This document shows, piece by piece, positions 1 to 8,752 of a stretch of 64,000 nucleotides of DNA (its first letter is position 1; each line of letters starts with the position of its first letter). Below the pieces are notes generated by a model that was given only the letters and a program-made list of their open reading frames with translations, was not told the DNA's origin and searched no databases. Both the position numbers and the translations under genes were made by a program. Origin of the DNA: JAHEZL01 sp046074525 (GTDB lineage: Bacteria; Bacteroidota; Bacteroidia; Flavobacteriales_C; GCA-002722245); contig JBJTOK010000019.1 of the NCBI GenBank assembly GCA_046074525.1, positions 15,970 to 79,969 of the forward strand, in the 5' to 3' direction.

Positions 1-294
1 CTAAAATTTGATCAGGCCCTTTACGATGGGAAACTCGTTCCGAAACGTTTGCTCGATATTGCCTTCACTCCACACGAAAAGGCGGAAACGCATGGCGGAT
101 CTTATGGATTGGGCTGGCGACTGAAAAGCAATGATAACTTCAAGCAAATCGTTTACCATAGCGGTTGGTGGAAAGGATATAAATCTCTGTTTATAAGGGT
201 TCCGGAAGTACATGGCACTATTATTATTCTCTCCAATTCTGTACGCGGCAGCTTCTTCCATGTTAACGATCTGGTAAATTTATTTGCCGAATGA
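1..294 (+). CDS. Serine hydrolase (beta-lactamase fold), C-terminal fragment
   Basis: The reading frame is open from the first base of the window and stops at 292-294, so only the last 97 codons are present and no start is seen. The pattern YGLGW, then H-S-G in a WWKGY context, then an IIILSN strand is the C-terminal third of the beta-lactamase/class C penicillin-binding fold; H-S-G occupies the K/H-T/S-G position lining the active site. The SxxK and YxN motifs lie outside the window. Members are usually exported peptidases or esterases; the substrate cannot be told. A second gene of the same fold (4347-5333) lies 4 kb downstream, and unlike that one this copy keeps the histidine of the third motif. 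Confidence 0.8.
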   Translation, partial: LKFDQALYDGKLVPKRLLDIAFTPHEKAETHGGSYGLGWRLKSNDNFKQIVYHSGWWKGYKSLFIRVPEVHGTIIILSNSVRGSFFHVNDLVNLFAE

Positions 295-344
295 TTTGCT
301 ATTCGGATGTTTTCCAATAAATTTAGCGCCAGTAAGTTATAATC

Positions 345-1994
345 ATGACCACAGACATCTTAAAAAAGATAGAGGGCATCCTTGCTTCTGGCTCCATGCT
401 GGAACAGGAAAGCGCAATGGATTCATTACAGAATGACTTTCTGGAAAGTGCTGCCTCTATTGAGAATGCCGAAGGAAATGATGCTGAAAAAGAAAAGCTC
501 GCCGCCGAAAAGGCCGAATTCCAGAAACTGATCAACCACTTCCAGGTCAAGCTTAACAACGAAAAAGCTGCCGCCGAAAAGAAAAAGGAAGAAATTTATA
601 CGGCTAAAAAAGCGCTCGTTACCCGACTTCAGGATTTGATACAGAACGAGCAGGAAATAGGGAAAGCGATACAACTGAAAAAAGACATTCAAACCGAATG
701 GAGTGCTCTTGAAGACAGCAACGCTTCTTCGGTTCGCCAGCTCAATCAGCAGTTTCATAAACTGGTGGAGGACTTCAATTACAACCTCAACCTGTATAAA
801 GCTATCAAAGACCACGATTTCAAGCGCAACCAGCAAATCAAAGAAGAAATACTTGTCCAGCTCACTGAACTGCTGAATAAAGACAGCAACCTCGGTGATA
901 CCTTCCGCATCCTGCAGAAAAAATGGTTCGATACGGGACCGGTAAAAAGAGAATTACAAGATGAATTCTGGCAAAAATTCAAGGAAGTTTCTCAAAAAGT
1001 TATTGATAAACTGGCCGAGAAAAAAGAAGCTTTAAAAAGTCAGGAAAAAGAAAATCTGGAGAAGAAACAAGCCATCATCACTTTTATCAAAGGTTTAATG
1101 GACGAACCTATCACCAGGGAAAAGCAGTGGAAGGCCAAAACCGATCTGATCATTGAAAAACAAAAGGAATGGAAAACCATTGGTTTTGTTCCAAAAGCTG
1201 ATTCAACGCGACTTTGGGATAACTATAAAGCAGCTTCCGATCTTTTCTTCAAGGAGAAAGCAGCCTTCTATGAAAGCCTAAAAGAAGAACACAGGAAAAA
1301 TAAAACTGAAAAACTCAACCTTTGTGAAAAAGCAGCAGGCATTATAGCCAATGACAACATGGGCAACGACGAAAAATCAAGAGCCCTCACACAGCTGCAA
1401 CGCAACTGGAAAAACATCGGTCAGGCCCATCCCCGCGATGAGCAAAAAATATGGAAGAAATTCCAGGACACCTGCAACCTCTTCTTTGTTGGCCTGAAGA
1501 AAAGCAAGGATCAGGAAAAGGTAAATATGGAGCAGTCGCTCTCAGGCAAGAAAGACCTCATCAACCAGCTGCAATCCGCTACCGACAAGGATCTGGTGCT
1601 GGCCATCGTAAAGCAATGGTATTTACTTGATGAACATGTAAGAGGCTTATCTCCCGATATCAGTAATCTTTTTAATGAAAAAACGCAGGAGAAACTGATC
1701 GCTGCCGGAATAGACAAAAAGGAAATTTCAGATCTGCGCTTTGCTATTAAAATAGAAGCTTATAAAGAAATCGGCAATATGGATCTCCTCAGCAAGGAAT
1801 CACATTATTCCCGAGAACAGATTTCAAAACTGGAAGAAGAAAAGGCTAAATTTGAAAATAACCTCGGCTTCTTCAAGCATACTAAAAAAGACAATCCTAT
1901 GCTTACCGACCTACTGGAAAAGGTAGAAAAAATGGCAAAGGACATTGAACACCACAAAAAACGCCTCTCCCTTATCCGTAAATTAATGAAGTAG
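345..1994 (+). CDS. DUF349 repeat protein
   Basis: A 549-residue, very charged, largely helical protein with no signal peptide. Several copies of the DUF349 module are visible: each is a helix of K-E-W-K/R type followed by an aromatic W..Y/F K...D/E.FF..K segment (for example WDNYKAASDLFF and WKKFQDTCNLFF). The C-terminal 70 residues are coiled-coil-like. DUF349 proteins are common in Bacteroidota and their function is not established; a cytoplasmic scaffold or nucleic-acid role is only a guess. The ATG at 345 is the first in frame after the preceding stop. It is followed after 4 bp by the OmpA gene, so the two are probably co-transcribed. Confidence 0.85.
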   Translation: MTTDILKKIEGILASGSMLEQESAMDSLQNDFLESAASIENAEGNDAEKEKLAAEKAEFQKLINHFQVKLNNEKAAAEKKKEEIYTAKKALVTRLQDLIQNEQEIGKAIQLKKDIQTEWSALEDSNASSVRQLNQQFHKLVEDFNYNLNLYKAIKDHDFKRNQQIKEEILVQLTELLNKDSNLGDTFRILQKKWFDTGPVKRELQDEFWQKFKEVSQKVIDKLAEKKEALKSQEKENLEKKQAIITFIKGLMDEPITREKQWKAKTDLIIEKQKEWKTIGFVPKADSTRLWDNYKAASDLFFKEKAAFYESLKEEHRKNKTEKLNLCEKAAGIIANDNMGNDEKSRALTQLQRNWKNIGQAHPRDEQKIWKKFQDTCNLFFVGLKKSKDQEKVNMEQSLSGKKDLINQLQSATDKDLVLAIVKQWYLLDEHVRGLSPDISNLFNEKTQEKLIAAGIDKKEISDLRFAIKIEAYKEIGNMDLLSKESHYSREQISKLEEEKAKFENNLGFFKHTKKDNPMLTDLLEKVEKMAKDIEHHKKRLSLIRKLMK

Positions 1995-1998
1995 CAAT

Positions 1999-4323
1999 AT
2001 GAAACGTCTCCTTTCCCTCTCGTTTTTTTTAATCTCTTTAGCATCGTTCTCCCAGGATTTCGCAGGGTATAACACCAGCAATTATGCAGGTGTAAACGGT
2101 ATTGACCTGCAACCCGCATCAATTGTAGATAACCGATATAAACTCGATATCCTCCTGCTGGGATTGAATGTAAATGCACAAAACAATTACTTTAAACTTG
2201 CCCCGGGTTTCCTCAGCGACATGGGTAATCCATCTTTCAAATACATTTATGTTGATAATGATACCTCCAGCTTGCCAAGAACAGGTTTTATGTCAACTAC
2301 TTTACTCGGACCATCGTTCATGTTCACGGCCAACGAAAAAAACTCTTTCGCATTTACCACAAAAATGCGTTTACTGATGAACTTAGATGATGTTGACCCT
2401 AAACTCATCCAAACCATCTATCAGCAGTACAACTCCCCAGAAGTATGGGGATTGACTCTTGTGAATAAGGGACTCAACATGAAAACCATGGCATGGACTG
2501 AATACGGACTCGGTTATGGTAGAGAAATTTTGTATAAGGGCGATCATTATTTAAAAGGTGGTATACGCGTTAAATTATTGCAGGGTATCGGTGATGTTTA
2601 CACCGACATTCATCCCGTTGATATTACGATAGAAGATGATTCAACCATAACATTGAAGGGGGACCGCTTTGCTTACGGCCATTCATCCAGCATAGAAAAT
2701 GCAGGTGTTGGCATGCTTAATCCTTTTTCTGCTGATGCCAATCTGGGCTTCGGTTGCGACTTAGGATTGGTGTATGAATGGAGACCCAACAAAGACAAGC
2801 ATACCTATGAAATGGATGGTAAGCAGAACTCATCAAGAGATGAAAACAAATACAAACTGAAAGTGGGATTATCCCTCATCGATCTTGGAAGCATCAAATA
2901 TAAATCAGGTACTTACAGCAAGGATTTCAATCCTACTATCAACCATTGGGATGCTGAAGGATTGAACCCTACCAACCCAACACAGGTTGACAGTATTCTT
3001 TCAGCCCACTTTGTAACCACTGCGGTTCCTTCCACATACACCAGAAGTCTGCCTACCGTATTTTCCTTACAGGTGGATTACAATATCTGGAGAACTTTCT
3101 TTGTGAATTTTACAGCTTACCAGGCTTTCCGCTTCAACAACTCTCCAAGCCAGGTACACGAAACCAGCACTTACTCTATTACTCCGAGATGGGATTACAA
3201 GTGGTTCGGACTCTACGTTCCTATGAGCTACAATACTGTTACAGGATACAAAATCGGCGCAAGTGCCATGATCGGACCTTTCTTCCTTGGAACCAGCAGC
3301 CTAAATCCGCTGTTTACCCAAACAAAAGGCCTCGATGTATTCTTTGGTGTTAAGGTTTCGTCATTGCATTACAAGAAAAATGACGATGATGGCGACAAGG
3401 TTTCCGACCGCAATGACCTTTGTCCGGATGTTAAAGGTATTTGGGCTTTCAAAGGTTGTCCTGATAGCGACAAAGACAGTATTCCTGATAAAGACGATGC
3501 CTGTCCAAGCATCCCTGGTGTACGTGAATTCAAAGGCTGTCCTGATACCGATAAAGACGGTATCGAAGATCAAAAAGACGACTGTCCTAGCGAGCCTGGC
3601 TTGAAAGAATTCTATGGTTGTCCTGATAAAGACGGCGACAAAATCATCGACAAAAAAGATGAGTGTCCTGACGAGAAAGGGTTACTGCAGTTCAATGGCT
3701 GTCCGGATACTGATGGCGATTCTATCATCAACCGCCTTGATTCTTGTCCTGACCTCGCCGGTCCGCGCATGTACAACGGTTGTCCAGATACCGATGGTGA
3801 TGGCCTCCACAACAAAGTGGACAGCTGCGCTACCGAAGCCGGTCCGAAAGAAAATAACGGTTGTCCGTTTGGCGATGAAGACCGAGATGGTGTTCTCGAC
3901 AAAGATGATGAGTGCCCTAAAACAGCTGGTACAAAAGAAAACAAAGGTTGTCCTGAGTTGAAGAAAGAGGAAGAAGAAATCCTTAATACTGCCTTCCAGA
4001 ACCTGGAGTTCGAAACATCGAAAGCAGTCATTAAAGCCGAATCTTTCGCTTCACTGGATGAACTGGCGGCATTACTCGTGAAAAAACCTACATGGAAGCT
4101 GCGTGTTGCTGGTCACACCGATAACGCAGGTGATGCTAATAAGAACCTCAAACTATCGAAAGACCGTACCGAGGCCGTTGCAAAATACCTCTCTGAAAAA
4201 GGAGTTGACATGAGCAGAATTATTGTGGAGTACTATGGTTCTACGAAACCAATTGCCGACAATAAAACAGCTGAAGGAAAACAGAAAAACAGAAGGGTTG
4301 AAATGACCGTGGTGTTTGAATAA
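1999..4323 (+). CDS. Outer-membrane OmpA family protein with DUF5723 domain and TSP3 repeats
   Basis: 774 residues. A signal peptide (MKRLLSLSFFLISLASFSQ) is followed by a roughly 430-residue DUF5723-like beta-rich region beginning FAGYNTSNYAG. Residues about 456-655 form seven thrombospondin type-3-like units, each with D-x-D-x-D-G/S calcium-type acidic spacing and a closing GCP. Residues about 660-774 are an OmpA-like peptidoglycan-binding domain (GHTDN, then NRRVE). The protein should span or sit in the outer membrane, with a stalk-like calcium-binding segment and a murein anchor. The start lies 4 bp after the DUF349 gene. A strong intrinsic terminator follows the stop at 4351, inside the beginning of the next gene. 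Confidence 0.88.
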   Translation: MKRLLSLSFFLISLASFSQDFAGYNTSNYAGVNGIDLQPASIVDNRYKLDILLLGLNVNAQNNYFKLAPGFLSDMGNPSFKYIYVDNDTSSLPRTGFMSTTLLGPSFMFTANEKNSFAFTTKMRLLMNLDDVDPKLIQTIYQQYNSPEVWGLTLVNKGLNMKTMAWTEYGLGYGREILYKGDHYLKGGIRVKLLQGIGDVYTDIHPVDITIEDDSTITLKGDRFAYGHSSSIENAGVGMLNPFSADANLGFGCDLGLVYEWRPNKDKHTYEMDGKQNSSRDENKYKLKVGLSLIDLGSIKYKSGTYSKDFNPTINHWDAEGLNPTNPTQVDSILSAHFVTTAVPSTYTRSLPTVFSLQVDYNIWRTFFVNFTAYQAFRFNNSPSQVHETSTYSITPRWDYKWFGLYVPMSYNTVTGYKIGASAMIGPFFLGTSSLNPLFTQTKGLDVFFGVKVSSLHYKKNDDDGDKVSDRNDLCPDVKGIWAFKGCPDSDKDSIPDKDDACPSIPGVREFKGCPDTDKDGIEDQKDDCPSEPGLKEFYGCPDKDGDKIIDKKDECPDEKGLLQFNGCPDTDGDSIINRLDSCPDLAGPRMYNGCPDTDGDGLHNKVDSCATEAGPKENNGCPFGDEDRDGVLDKDDECPKTAGTKENKGCPELKKEEEEILNTAFQNLEFETSKAVIKAESFASLDELAALLVKKPTWKLRVAGHTDNAGDANKNLKLSKDRTEAVAKYLSEKGVDMSRIIVEYYGSTKPIADNKTAEGKQKNRRVEMTVVFE

Positions 4324-4346
4324 TGCTTCATTTAAAAAACAATAAT

Positions 4347-5333
4347 ATGAGGTCGCGGTATTTACTTACCGCGACCTTTTTCTTTTTCCTGCTGCAGTTA
4401 CAGGCACAAAAGCTGGATTCGCTGCTTCATAAAACAGTGCCCTCTTTCACGGGACAGGTGGCCATCATCAAAAACGATTCTTTGGTTTTTTCTTACAGCG
4501 CTGGATGGATGAATTATCCCTTGCAAATTCCAATGAACAATGATCTTCTGCTGGAAAGCGGTGAACTCAGTACTTTTTTCACCCGCGAGGCGATTATGGA
4601 TCTGGTGAAAAGCGGAAAGTTGAAACCGGAAGCTCCCGTAGCCGATTACCTTCCTTCTTTCCCCTACAAAAATATTACGGTAAATCATTTACTCAACTAC
4701 ACTTCGGGCCTGCCTGGCAATTACCTTAAATTGTACCACCGCTATATTTACGACGATGAAAACATCAAGGTAAAGGATAAGGTGAAAAACATTACCAATG
4801 CTGATATTCTGGAGATATTACAAAAATTCCAGCCAGCCCTTGAATTCAATCCCGGCGAGAAAAAATCCATAAATAACATCAACGACATTGTACTGGCGGG
4901 CTTGGTAGAAATCCTTTATTTCAAAAACTTTGAAGCCACAATCCACGAGATGACAAAAAGTAAATACAAAGAACTGAAAATCGTTGCCAGTTCTGACTTT
5001 GAAACGACTCCTGTTCCACTGAAAGCTTCGGGACACAGGAGAGTTGACTCCACCCATTTCTCTATGGAGGAATCTTTAAGCGATATTGGATTTAAATATA
5101 ATGATGCTACCATGGGCCATCATCATGTGTATGCCTCCGCCGAAAGCATGGCGAGATATTTCGCGGCCAATTACCATACTATTGACCAGGCTCTTCTTCC
5201 TTATTCCGGACACGAGCCGGGTTTCAATTCCACCCTTGCTTTTTACAAAGGAATGGTTATTGTTATTCTTTCCAACACGAGCGATGAGCAGGATACACAA
5301 AACATTTTAAAAGTGTTAAGGGCTCAATTTTAA
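4347..5333 (+). CDS. Secreted serine-hydrolase-fold protein, probably catalytically inactive
   Basis: A frame opens at 4323 by overlapping the upstream stop, but I choose ATG 4347, which gives a clean signal peptide (MRSRYLLTATFFFFLLQLQAQ) and a 328-residue product. The beta-lactamase/PBP fold is clear from GKLKPEAPVADYLP, LLNYTSGLPG, the GLVEIL helix and GHEPGFNS with a VIVILSN strand. All three catalytic motifs are altered: SxxK aligns with E73-L-S-T76, the YxN tyrosine with isoleucine in I-N-N near residue 175, and HxG with Y-S-G near the end. This points to a pseudoenzyme that may bind rather than cut its ligand; I infer this from alignment by eye. An intrinsic terminator lies within its first codons. 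Confidence 0.8.
   Translation: MRSRYLLTATFFFFLLQLQAQKLDSLLHKTVPSFTGQVAIIKNDSLVFSYSAGWMNYPLQIPMNNDLLLESGELSTFFTREAIMDLVKSGKLKPEAPVADYLPSFPYKNITVNHLLNYTSGLPGNYLKLYHRYIYDDENIKVKDKVKNITNADILEILQKFQPALEFNPGEKKSINNINDIVLAGLVEILYFKNFEATIHEMTKSKYKELKIVASSDFETTPVPLKASGHRRVDSTHFSMEESLSDIGFKYNDATMGHHHVYASAESMARYFAANYHTIDQALLPYSGHEPGFNSTLAFYKGMVIVILSNTSDEQDTQNILKVLRAQF
4351..4388 (+). terminator. Intrinsic terminator embedded in the signal-peptide codons of the next gene
   Basis: A perfect 10-bp stem, GGTCGCGGTA (4351-4360) and TACCGCGACC (4367-4376), encloses a 6-nt loop and is followed directly by TTTTTCTTTTTC. It is 28 bp downstream of the OmpA stop and has the full form of a rho-independent terminator. 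It also covers codons 2-14 of the gene starting at 4347, where the T-run encodes the phenylalanine stretch of the signal peptide. Termination here would cut expression of that gene from the upstream promoter. Confidence 0.8.
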
Positions 5334-5382
5334 TTTATCCGATTGAAAGATTTTTAATACACTTGTATAAACAACCAACATT

Positions 5383-5799
5383 ATGAAGCGTTTACTGATC
5401 ATCCCTGCCTTACTCGTATTAGTATTTTCCTTTGTTATCGACTGGAAGAAGGAGCAACTGATGGAACCCGCTGATCTGGCCAAAGTTTTGAAAGACGACA
5501 AAGCCAAGAAACCGGTGGTATTGAATGTAGGATCAGTGGAAGACATCTACACTGCCATCAATGTCGGTCCGAGCAGTATAGCCATGGGCATCAAAAAAAT
5601 TGAAGCCCAGATGCCTAAAATGAAGAAAAATCAGGATATCGTGATTTACTGTGGCTGCTGTGCGCTGGAACACTGCGAAAACATCAAGCCGGCATATGAT
5701 CTTCTCCTCGCCAACGGATTTAAAAAAGTAAAAATCCTCAATCTTCCTGTAGGATTGGCTGATGACTGGAGAGCGAAAGGTTATCCAATGAAGAAGTAG
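5383..5799 (+). CDS. Rhodanese-like protein with N-terminal membrane anchor
   Basis: 138 residues. An N-terminal hydrophobic stretch (residues 4-19) is followed by a single rhodanese domain: VVLNVGS strand, the IVIYC strand ending in the active-site loop, and the closing DWRAKGYPM segment. The catalytic cysteine is C90, in C90-G-C92-C93-ALEH-C98; four cysteines in nine residues is unusual, as most rhodanese loops have one. The family transfers sulfane sulfur or binds persulfide, and the extra cysteines could carry a persulfide or bind metal. It is probably periplasm-facing. Its stop is 2 bp from the stop of the convergent helicase gene. Confidence 0.82.
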   Translation: MKRLLIIPALLVLVFSFVIDWKKEQLMEPADLAKVLKDDKAKKPVVLNVGSVEDIYTAINVGPSSIAMGIKKIEAQMPKMKKNQDIVIYCGCCALEHCENIKPAYDLLLANGFKKVKILNLPVGLADDWRAKGYPMKK

Positions 5800-5801
5800 T
5801 G

Positions 5802-7229
5802 TTAACCTCTTGATTCAGACAGAAAAAATTGCTCATTAAAATTCACGAAGTACAGTTTTTTTGAGGCTCGGGTAATGGCAGTGTACAACCACCTCAAATA
5901 CTCCACATCCACCATTTCATCGCTAAGATAACCCTGCACAACAAAAGCGTAATCCCATTGTCCGCCCTGTGATTTGTGACAGGTAACAGCATAACCGAAT
6001 TTCACCTGCAGTGCATTGTAATAGGGATCCTTCTTGAGCTCATCCTTAATCTTGGTTTTGTAAGATCCTTTTATCAAATAATCGGAATATACATTTTCCT
6101 GAAACTGCTTGCCCTGTTCGCGCGTGAGTGCCGGTGCGTCAGTCATGAGTGTATCCAGCATCACTTTCACTTCGAGCTCAGGTTCACCGGGATAATCCAC
6201 CAGTCGGATTTGTAAATTCACAAAACGGAAACCATACTTTTCCTCAAACTTCATCACACGTTCCACATACACCATATCACCGTTAGCGATGAAGCCCGCC
6301 TTCGATTCATCACCCAGCCAGAAATAATTGTTCTTCACCACCATAAGGTAATCGCCCGATGCAATTTCATCTTCCTGCCAGCGAATGCGATAGCGGATTT
6401 GCTGATTGAACTGGTTAGCCGATTTATTGGAACGACAAATCACAATGGCATTTTCTACGCCTACCTTAGCGTAGGCCGACGACAAAATTTCCTCTACATC
6501 ATAGCTATTGACAGAAGCCACGTCAGGAAAATCGCTCAGCTCAATGGCAGGATATCCGGGCAGCTTTTCCTTCAGCTGATCCCGGATTTTAGTGGCATTG
6601 TATAAAATACCCGACTTTGCCGATTGACGCACCACCTCCGTGAGTTCATAATCGAAAACACTGAGGCCGATATATTTTTGCAAATAGTTTTTATCTAAAG
6701 CCAGACTCACATCCATGCCTACAGGAGGAAGCTGCGCCGTGTCGCCAATGAAGATGAGCCGGCAGTTTTCACCTGCAAAAACGTAGCGCACCAAATCTTC
6801 CAGTAAACTCCCTCCCTTGCTGACAAACGAGCCACCCAATCCGCCTGAATTAGCGATCATCGACGCCTCATCCACAAAAAAAACCGTGTTTTTATGAATG
6901 TTCTTTTGCAAAACAAAGCGACTCACGCCGTCTTTCGATTCGTGGAAATATATTTTCTTGTGTACAGTATAAGCCGGCCGGCCCGAATAAGAGCTTAATA
7001 CTTTTGCGGCCCGGCCCGTTGGCGCCAGCAGCACCGAGGTAATTTTGTATTCTTCTATGCTTTTAATAAAGGCGCTGATAAGAGAGGTCTTCCCCGTTCC
7101 GGCATAACCACGTAGGATGAAGGTTGGGCGATGAATGGATCCCGACAGGAATTCGGCCAGCAGGGAGATCAGCTTCTCCTGTCCCGACGTAGGCTGGTGC
7201 CCGAGATGATGTATAATTTTATCTCTCAA
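5802..7229 (-). CDS. RecD-like superfamily 1 DNA helicase
   Basis: 475 residues. Helicase motifs run in order: Walker A GYAGTGKTSL (K47), motif Ia LLAPTGRAA, Walker B VFFVDEAS (D120-E121), motif III GDTAQLPPVG, and the C-terminal UvrD/RecD motifs TCHKSQGGQWD and YTAITRAS. This is a stand-alone RecD/Dda-type 5'-3' helicase of a length typical in Bacteroidota, where it is often labelled ATP-dependent endonuclease. A role in recombination or fork repair is expected. The first codon is TTG at 7229; an in-frame stop lies shortly upstream and no ATG precedes the Walker A region, so TTG is the likely start. It is divergent from the DUF3822 gene. Confidence 0.9.
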   Translation of the reverse strand: MRDKIIHHLGHQPTSGQEKLISLLAEFLSGSIHRPTFILRGYAGTGKTSLISAFIKSIEEYKITSVLLAPTGRAAKVLSSYSGRPAYTVHKKIYFHESKDGVSRFVLQKNIHKNTVFFVDEASMIANSGGLGGSFVSKGGSLLEDLVRYVFAGENCRLIFIGDTAQLPPVGMDVSLALDKNYLQKYIGLSVFDYELTEVVRQSAKSGILYNATKIRDQLKEKLPGYPAIELSDFPDVASVNSYDVEEILSSAYAKVGVENAIVICRSNKSANQFNQQIRYRIRWQEDEIASGDYLMVVKNNYFWLGDESKAGFIANGDMVYVERVMKFEEKYGFRFVNLQIRLVDYPGEPELEVKVMLDTLMTDAPALTREQGKQFQENVYSDYLIKGSYKTKIKDELKKDPYYNALQVKFGYAVTCHKSQGGQWDYAFVVQGYLSDEMVDVEYLRWLYTAITRASKKLYFVNFNEQFFLSESRG

Positions 7230-7310
7230 AATTAAAATCGTCTTAACCTTAAATTAACCGCGATACCCTAGCTTTACGATATCAAAATTTATGTCGTAAA
7301 TTAGCCGAGC

Positions 7311-8186
7311 ATGGAAGCCGAAGTTATCAATAAAGTAAGGGAGCAGCAAATCATCGACAAGCGCATGCTGCAAATTCCGGCAGAGGAATTACAGCTGCAT
7401 TTAGAAGTGGAAAATGCACTGATCAAAGCGCATGTGTTCAATGCACGTGAAAATGAAATCCTGGGCTTCCAGACGACCAATCTCAATAATGAATACTACG
7501 AATTCGACAACGATAAACTGCAGTCGTTTTTTAGTTCTTCAGCACTGCAGCTCAACCGTAAATTCCAAAAAATATCACTGTCGGTAGTGAATCACAAATG
7601 CGTCCTGGTCCCTTCTGCCCTTTTTGAAAGAGACAAGGCAAGCGATTATTTAAACACCAGCTGCACACTCGATGCTTTTGATACTGTTATGACAAAGGAA
7701 ATTCCTTTTCTAAATGCCATTGCAGTATTTGCCGTTCCGGATACCTTGAAAAAACTTATGGACAAGCAGTTTGAGCATATTGAGTATTTGCCACATGTTG
7801 TTCCAACATACTTGTTGTTATACAATCTCTACAAAAGCGAAAAAGAAGCATTGATTTTCGTGAATATCCACTCCGATTTTTACGACATCATCGTTTTTCA
7901 AAACGGACAATTGAAGCTGTTCACCACGCACCCTGTAGAAACTACCGAAGACTTTTTATACTACACCTTCTATACGCTGGAACAAATGAAAATCAGCGCT
8001 GCTACCACTCCTGTCTATCTCACTGGAGAAGTAGAAAAAAACTCTGCCATTCACGAAATACTATTGAAATATTTCAAGAAAAGTTCCTGGATCCTGAAAG
8101 CGAGTCCGTACAAAATGGGATATGAATTAAACAGCATAAATCCTTATTTTTACTGCTCACATTTCAGTCAGTACCTATGCGTATAA
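7311..8186 (+). CDS. DUF3822 family protein
   Basis: 291 residues without signal peptide or membrane segments. The sequence matches the DUF3822 family, which is found in Bacteroidota and typically sits just before rsmD. The fold looks like an actin/ASKHA-type ATPase relative, judging from the alternating strands such as ALIFVNIHSDFYDIIVFQNGQLK, but this is an inference and no function is known. The last 10 bp overlap the rsmD start, which implies translational coupling. Confidence 0.75.
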   Translation: MEAEVINKVREQQIIDKRMLQIPAEELQLHLEVENALIKAHVFNARENEILGFQTTNLNNEYYEFDNDKLQSFFSSSALQLNRKFQKISLSVVNHKCVLVPSALFERDKASDYLNTSCTLDAFDTVMTKEIPFLNAIAVFAVPDTLKKLMDKQFEHIEYLPHVVPTYLLLYNLYKSEKEALIFVNIHSDFYDIIVFQNGQLKLFTTHPVETTEDFLYYTFYTLEQMKISAATTPVYLTGEVEKNSAIHEILLKYFKKSSWILKASPYKMGYELNSINPYFYCSHFSQYLCV

Positions 8187-8716
8187 TCAGTGGTCAGTTT
8201 GGAGGAAGGCGATTTTCCCCACCAGGAAACTTACCTGTTCGACCAACCACCGACCAGGCGAAAGAAGCCATCTTCAACGTATTCAACAATAATTTTTCTT
8301 TCGATGAAATCAGTGTTCTCGATTTGTTTTCGGGCACAGGCAACATCACTTTTGAGTTTGCTTCACGCGGTGTGAGCGACATCACCTGCATTGAGCAAAA
8401 TTTCAAGTGCTGCGACTTCATCAAGAAAACTGCCGAAACGCTTGGAATCTCACCACGCATTATCAAAGCTGATGTTTTCAGGTGGGTGGAGCAAAATAAA
8501 GGCAAGAAATTCGATCTCATTTTTGCTGATCCTCCTTATGAACTGCCTCACCTGAAAACCATTCCCGAGCTGATTTTCAACGCCGGTATTTTAAAGGAAG
8601 GCGGCTGGCTTGTAGTGGAACATCCGAAAGAAATCTCCTTCTTCGCGCACGAAAAATTTTCGTGGCACAGGAATTACGGACATGTGAATTTCTCGGTGTT
8701 TGAAATTAAGGCATAA
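8177..8716 (+). CDS. rsmD: 16S rRNA (guanine966-N2)-methyltransferase
   Basis: 179 residues, the normal length. N-terminal MRIISGQFGGRRF and RPTTDQAKEAIFN are RsmD signatures. The SAM-binding motif I is DLFSGTGNITFEFASRG and the catalytic motif IV is DPPY (FADPPYELPH). It methylates N2 of G966 in helix 31 of 16S rRNA on the small subunit. The start at 8177 overlaps the DUF3822 gene by 10 bp. Confidence 0.93.
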   Translation: MRIISGQFGGRRFSPPGNLPVRPTTDQAKEAIFNVFNNNFSFDEISVLDLFSGTGNITFEFASRGVSDITCIEQNFKCCDFIKKTAETLGISPRIIKADVFRWVEQNKGKKFDLIFADPPYELPHLKTIPELIFNAGILKEGGWLVVEHPKEISFFAHEKFSWHRNYGHVNFSVFEIKA

Positions 8717-8752
8717 CTATTTTCAAATTCTGAAGCAAGTTCAGGATCTTCT

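Noticed and set aside
3365..3960. Near-tandem DNA repeats of about 70-80 bp.
   Set aside because: They are the coding units of the seven TSP3-like protein repeats in the OmpA gene, not a separate repeat element.
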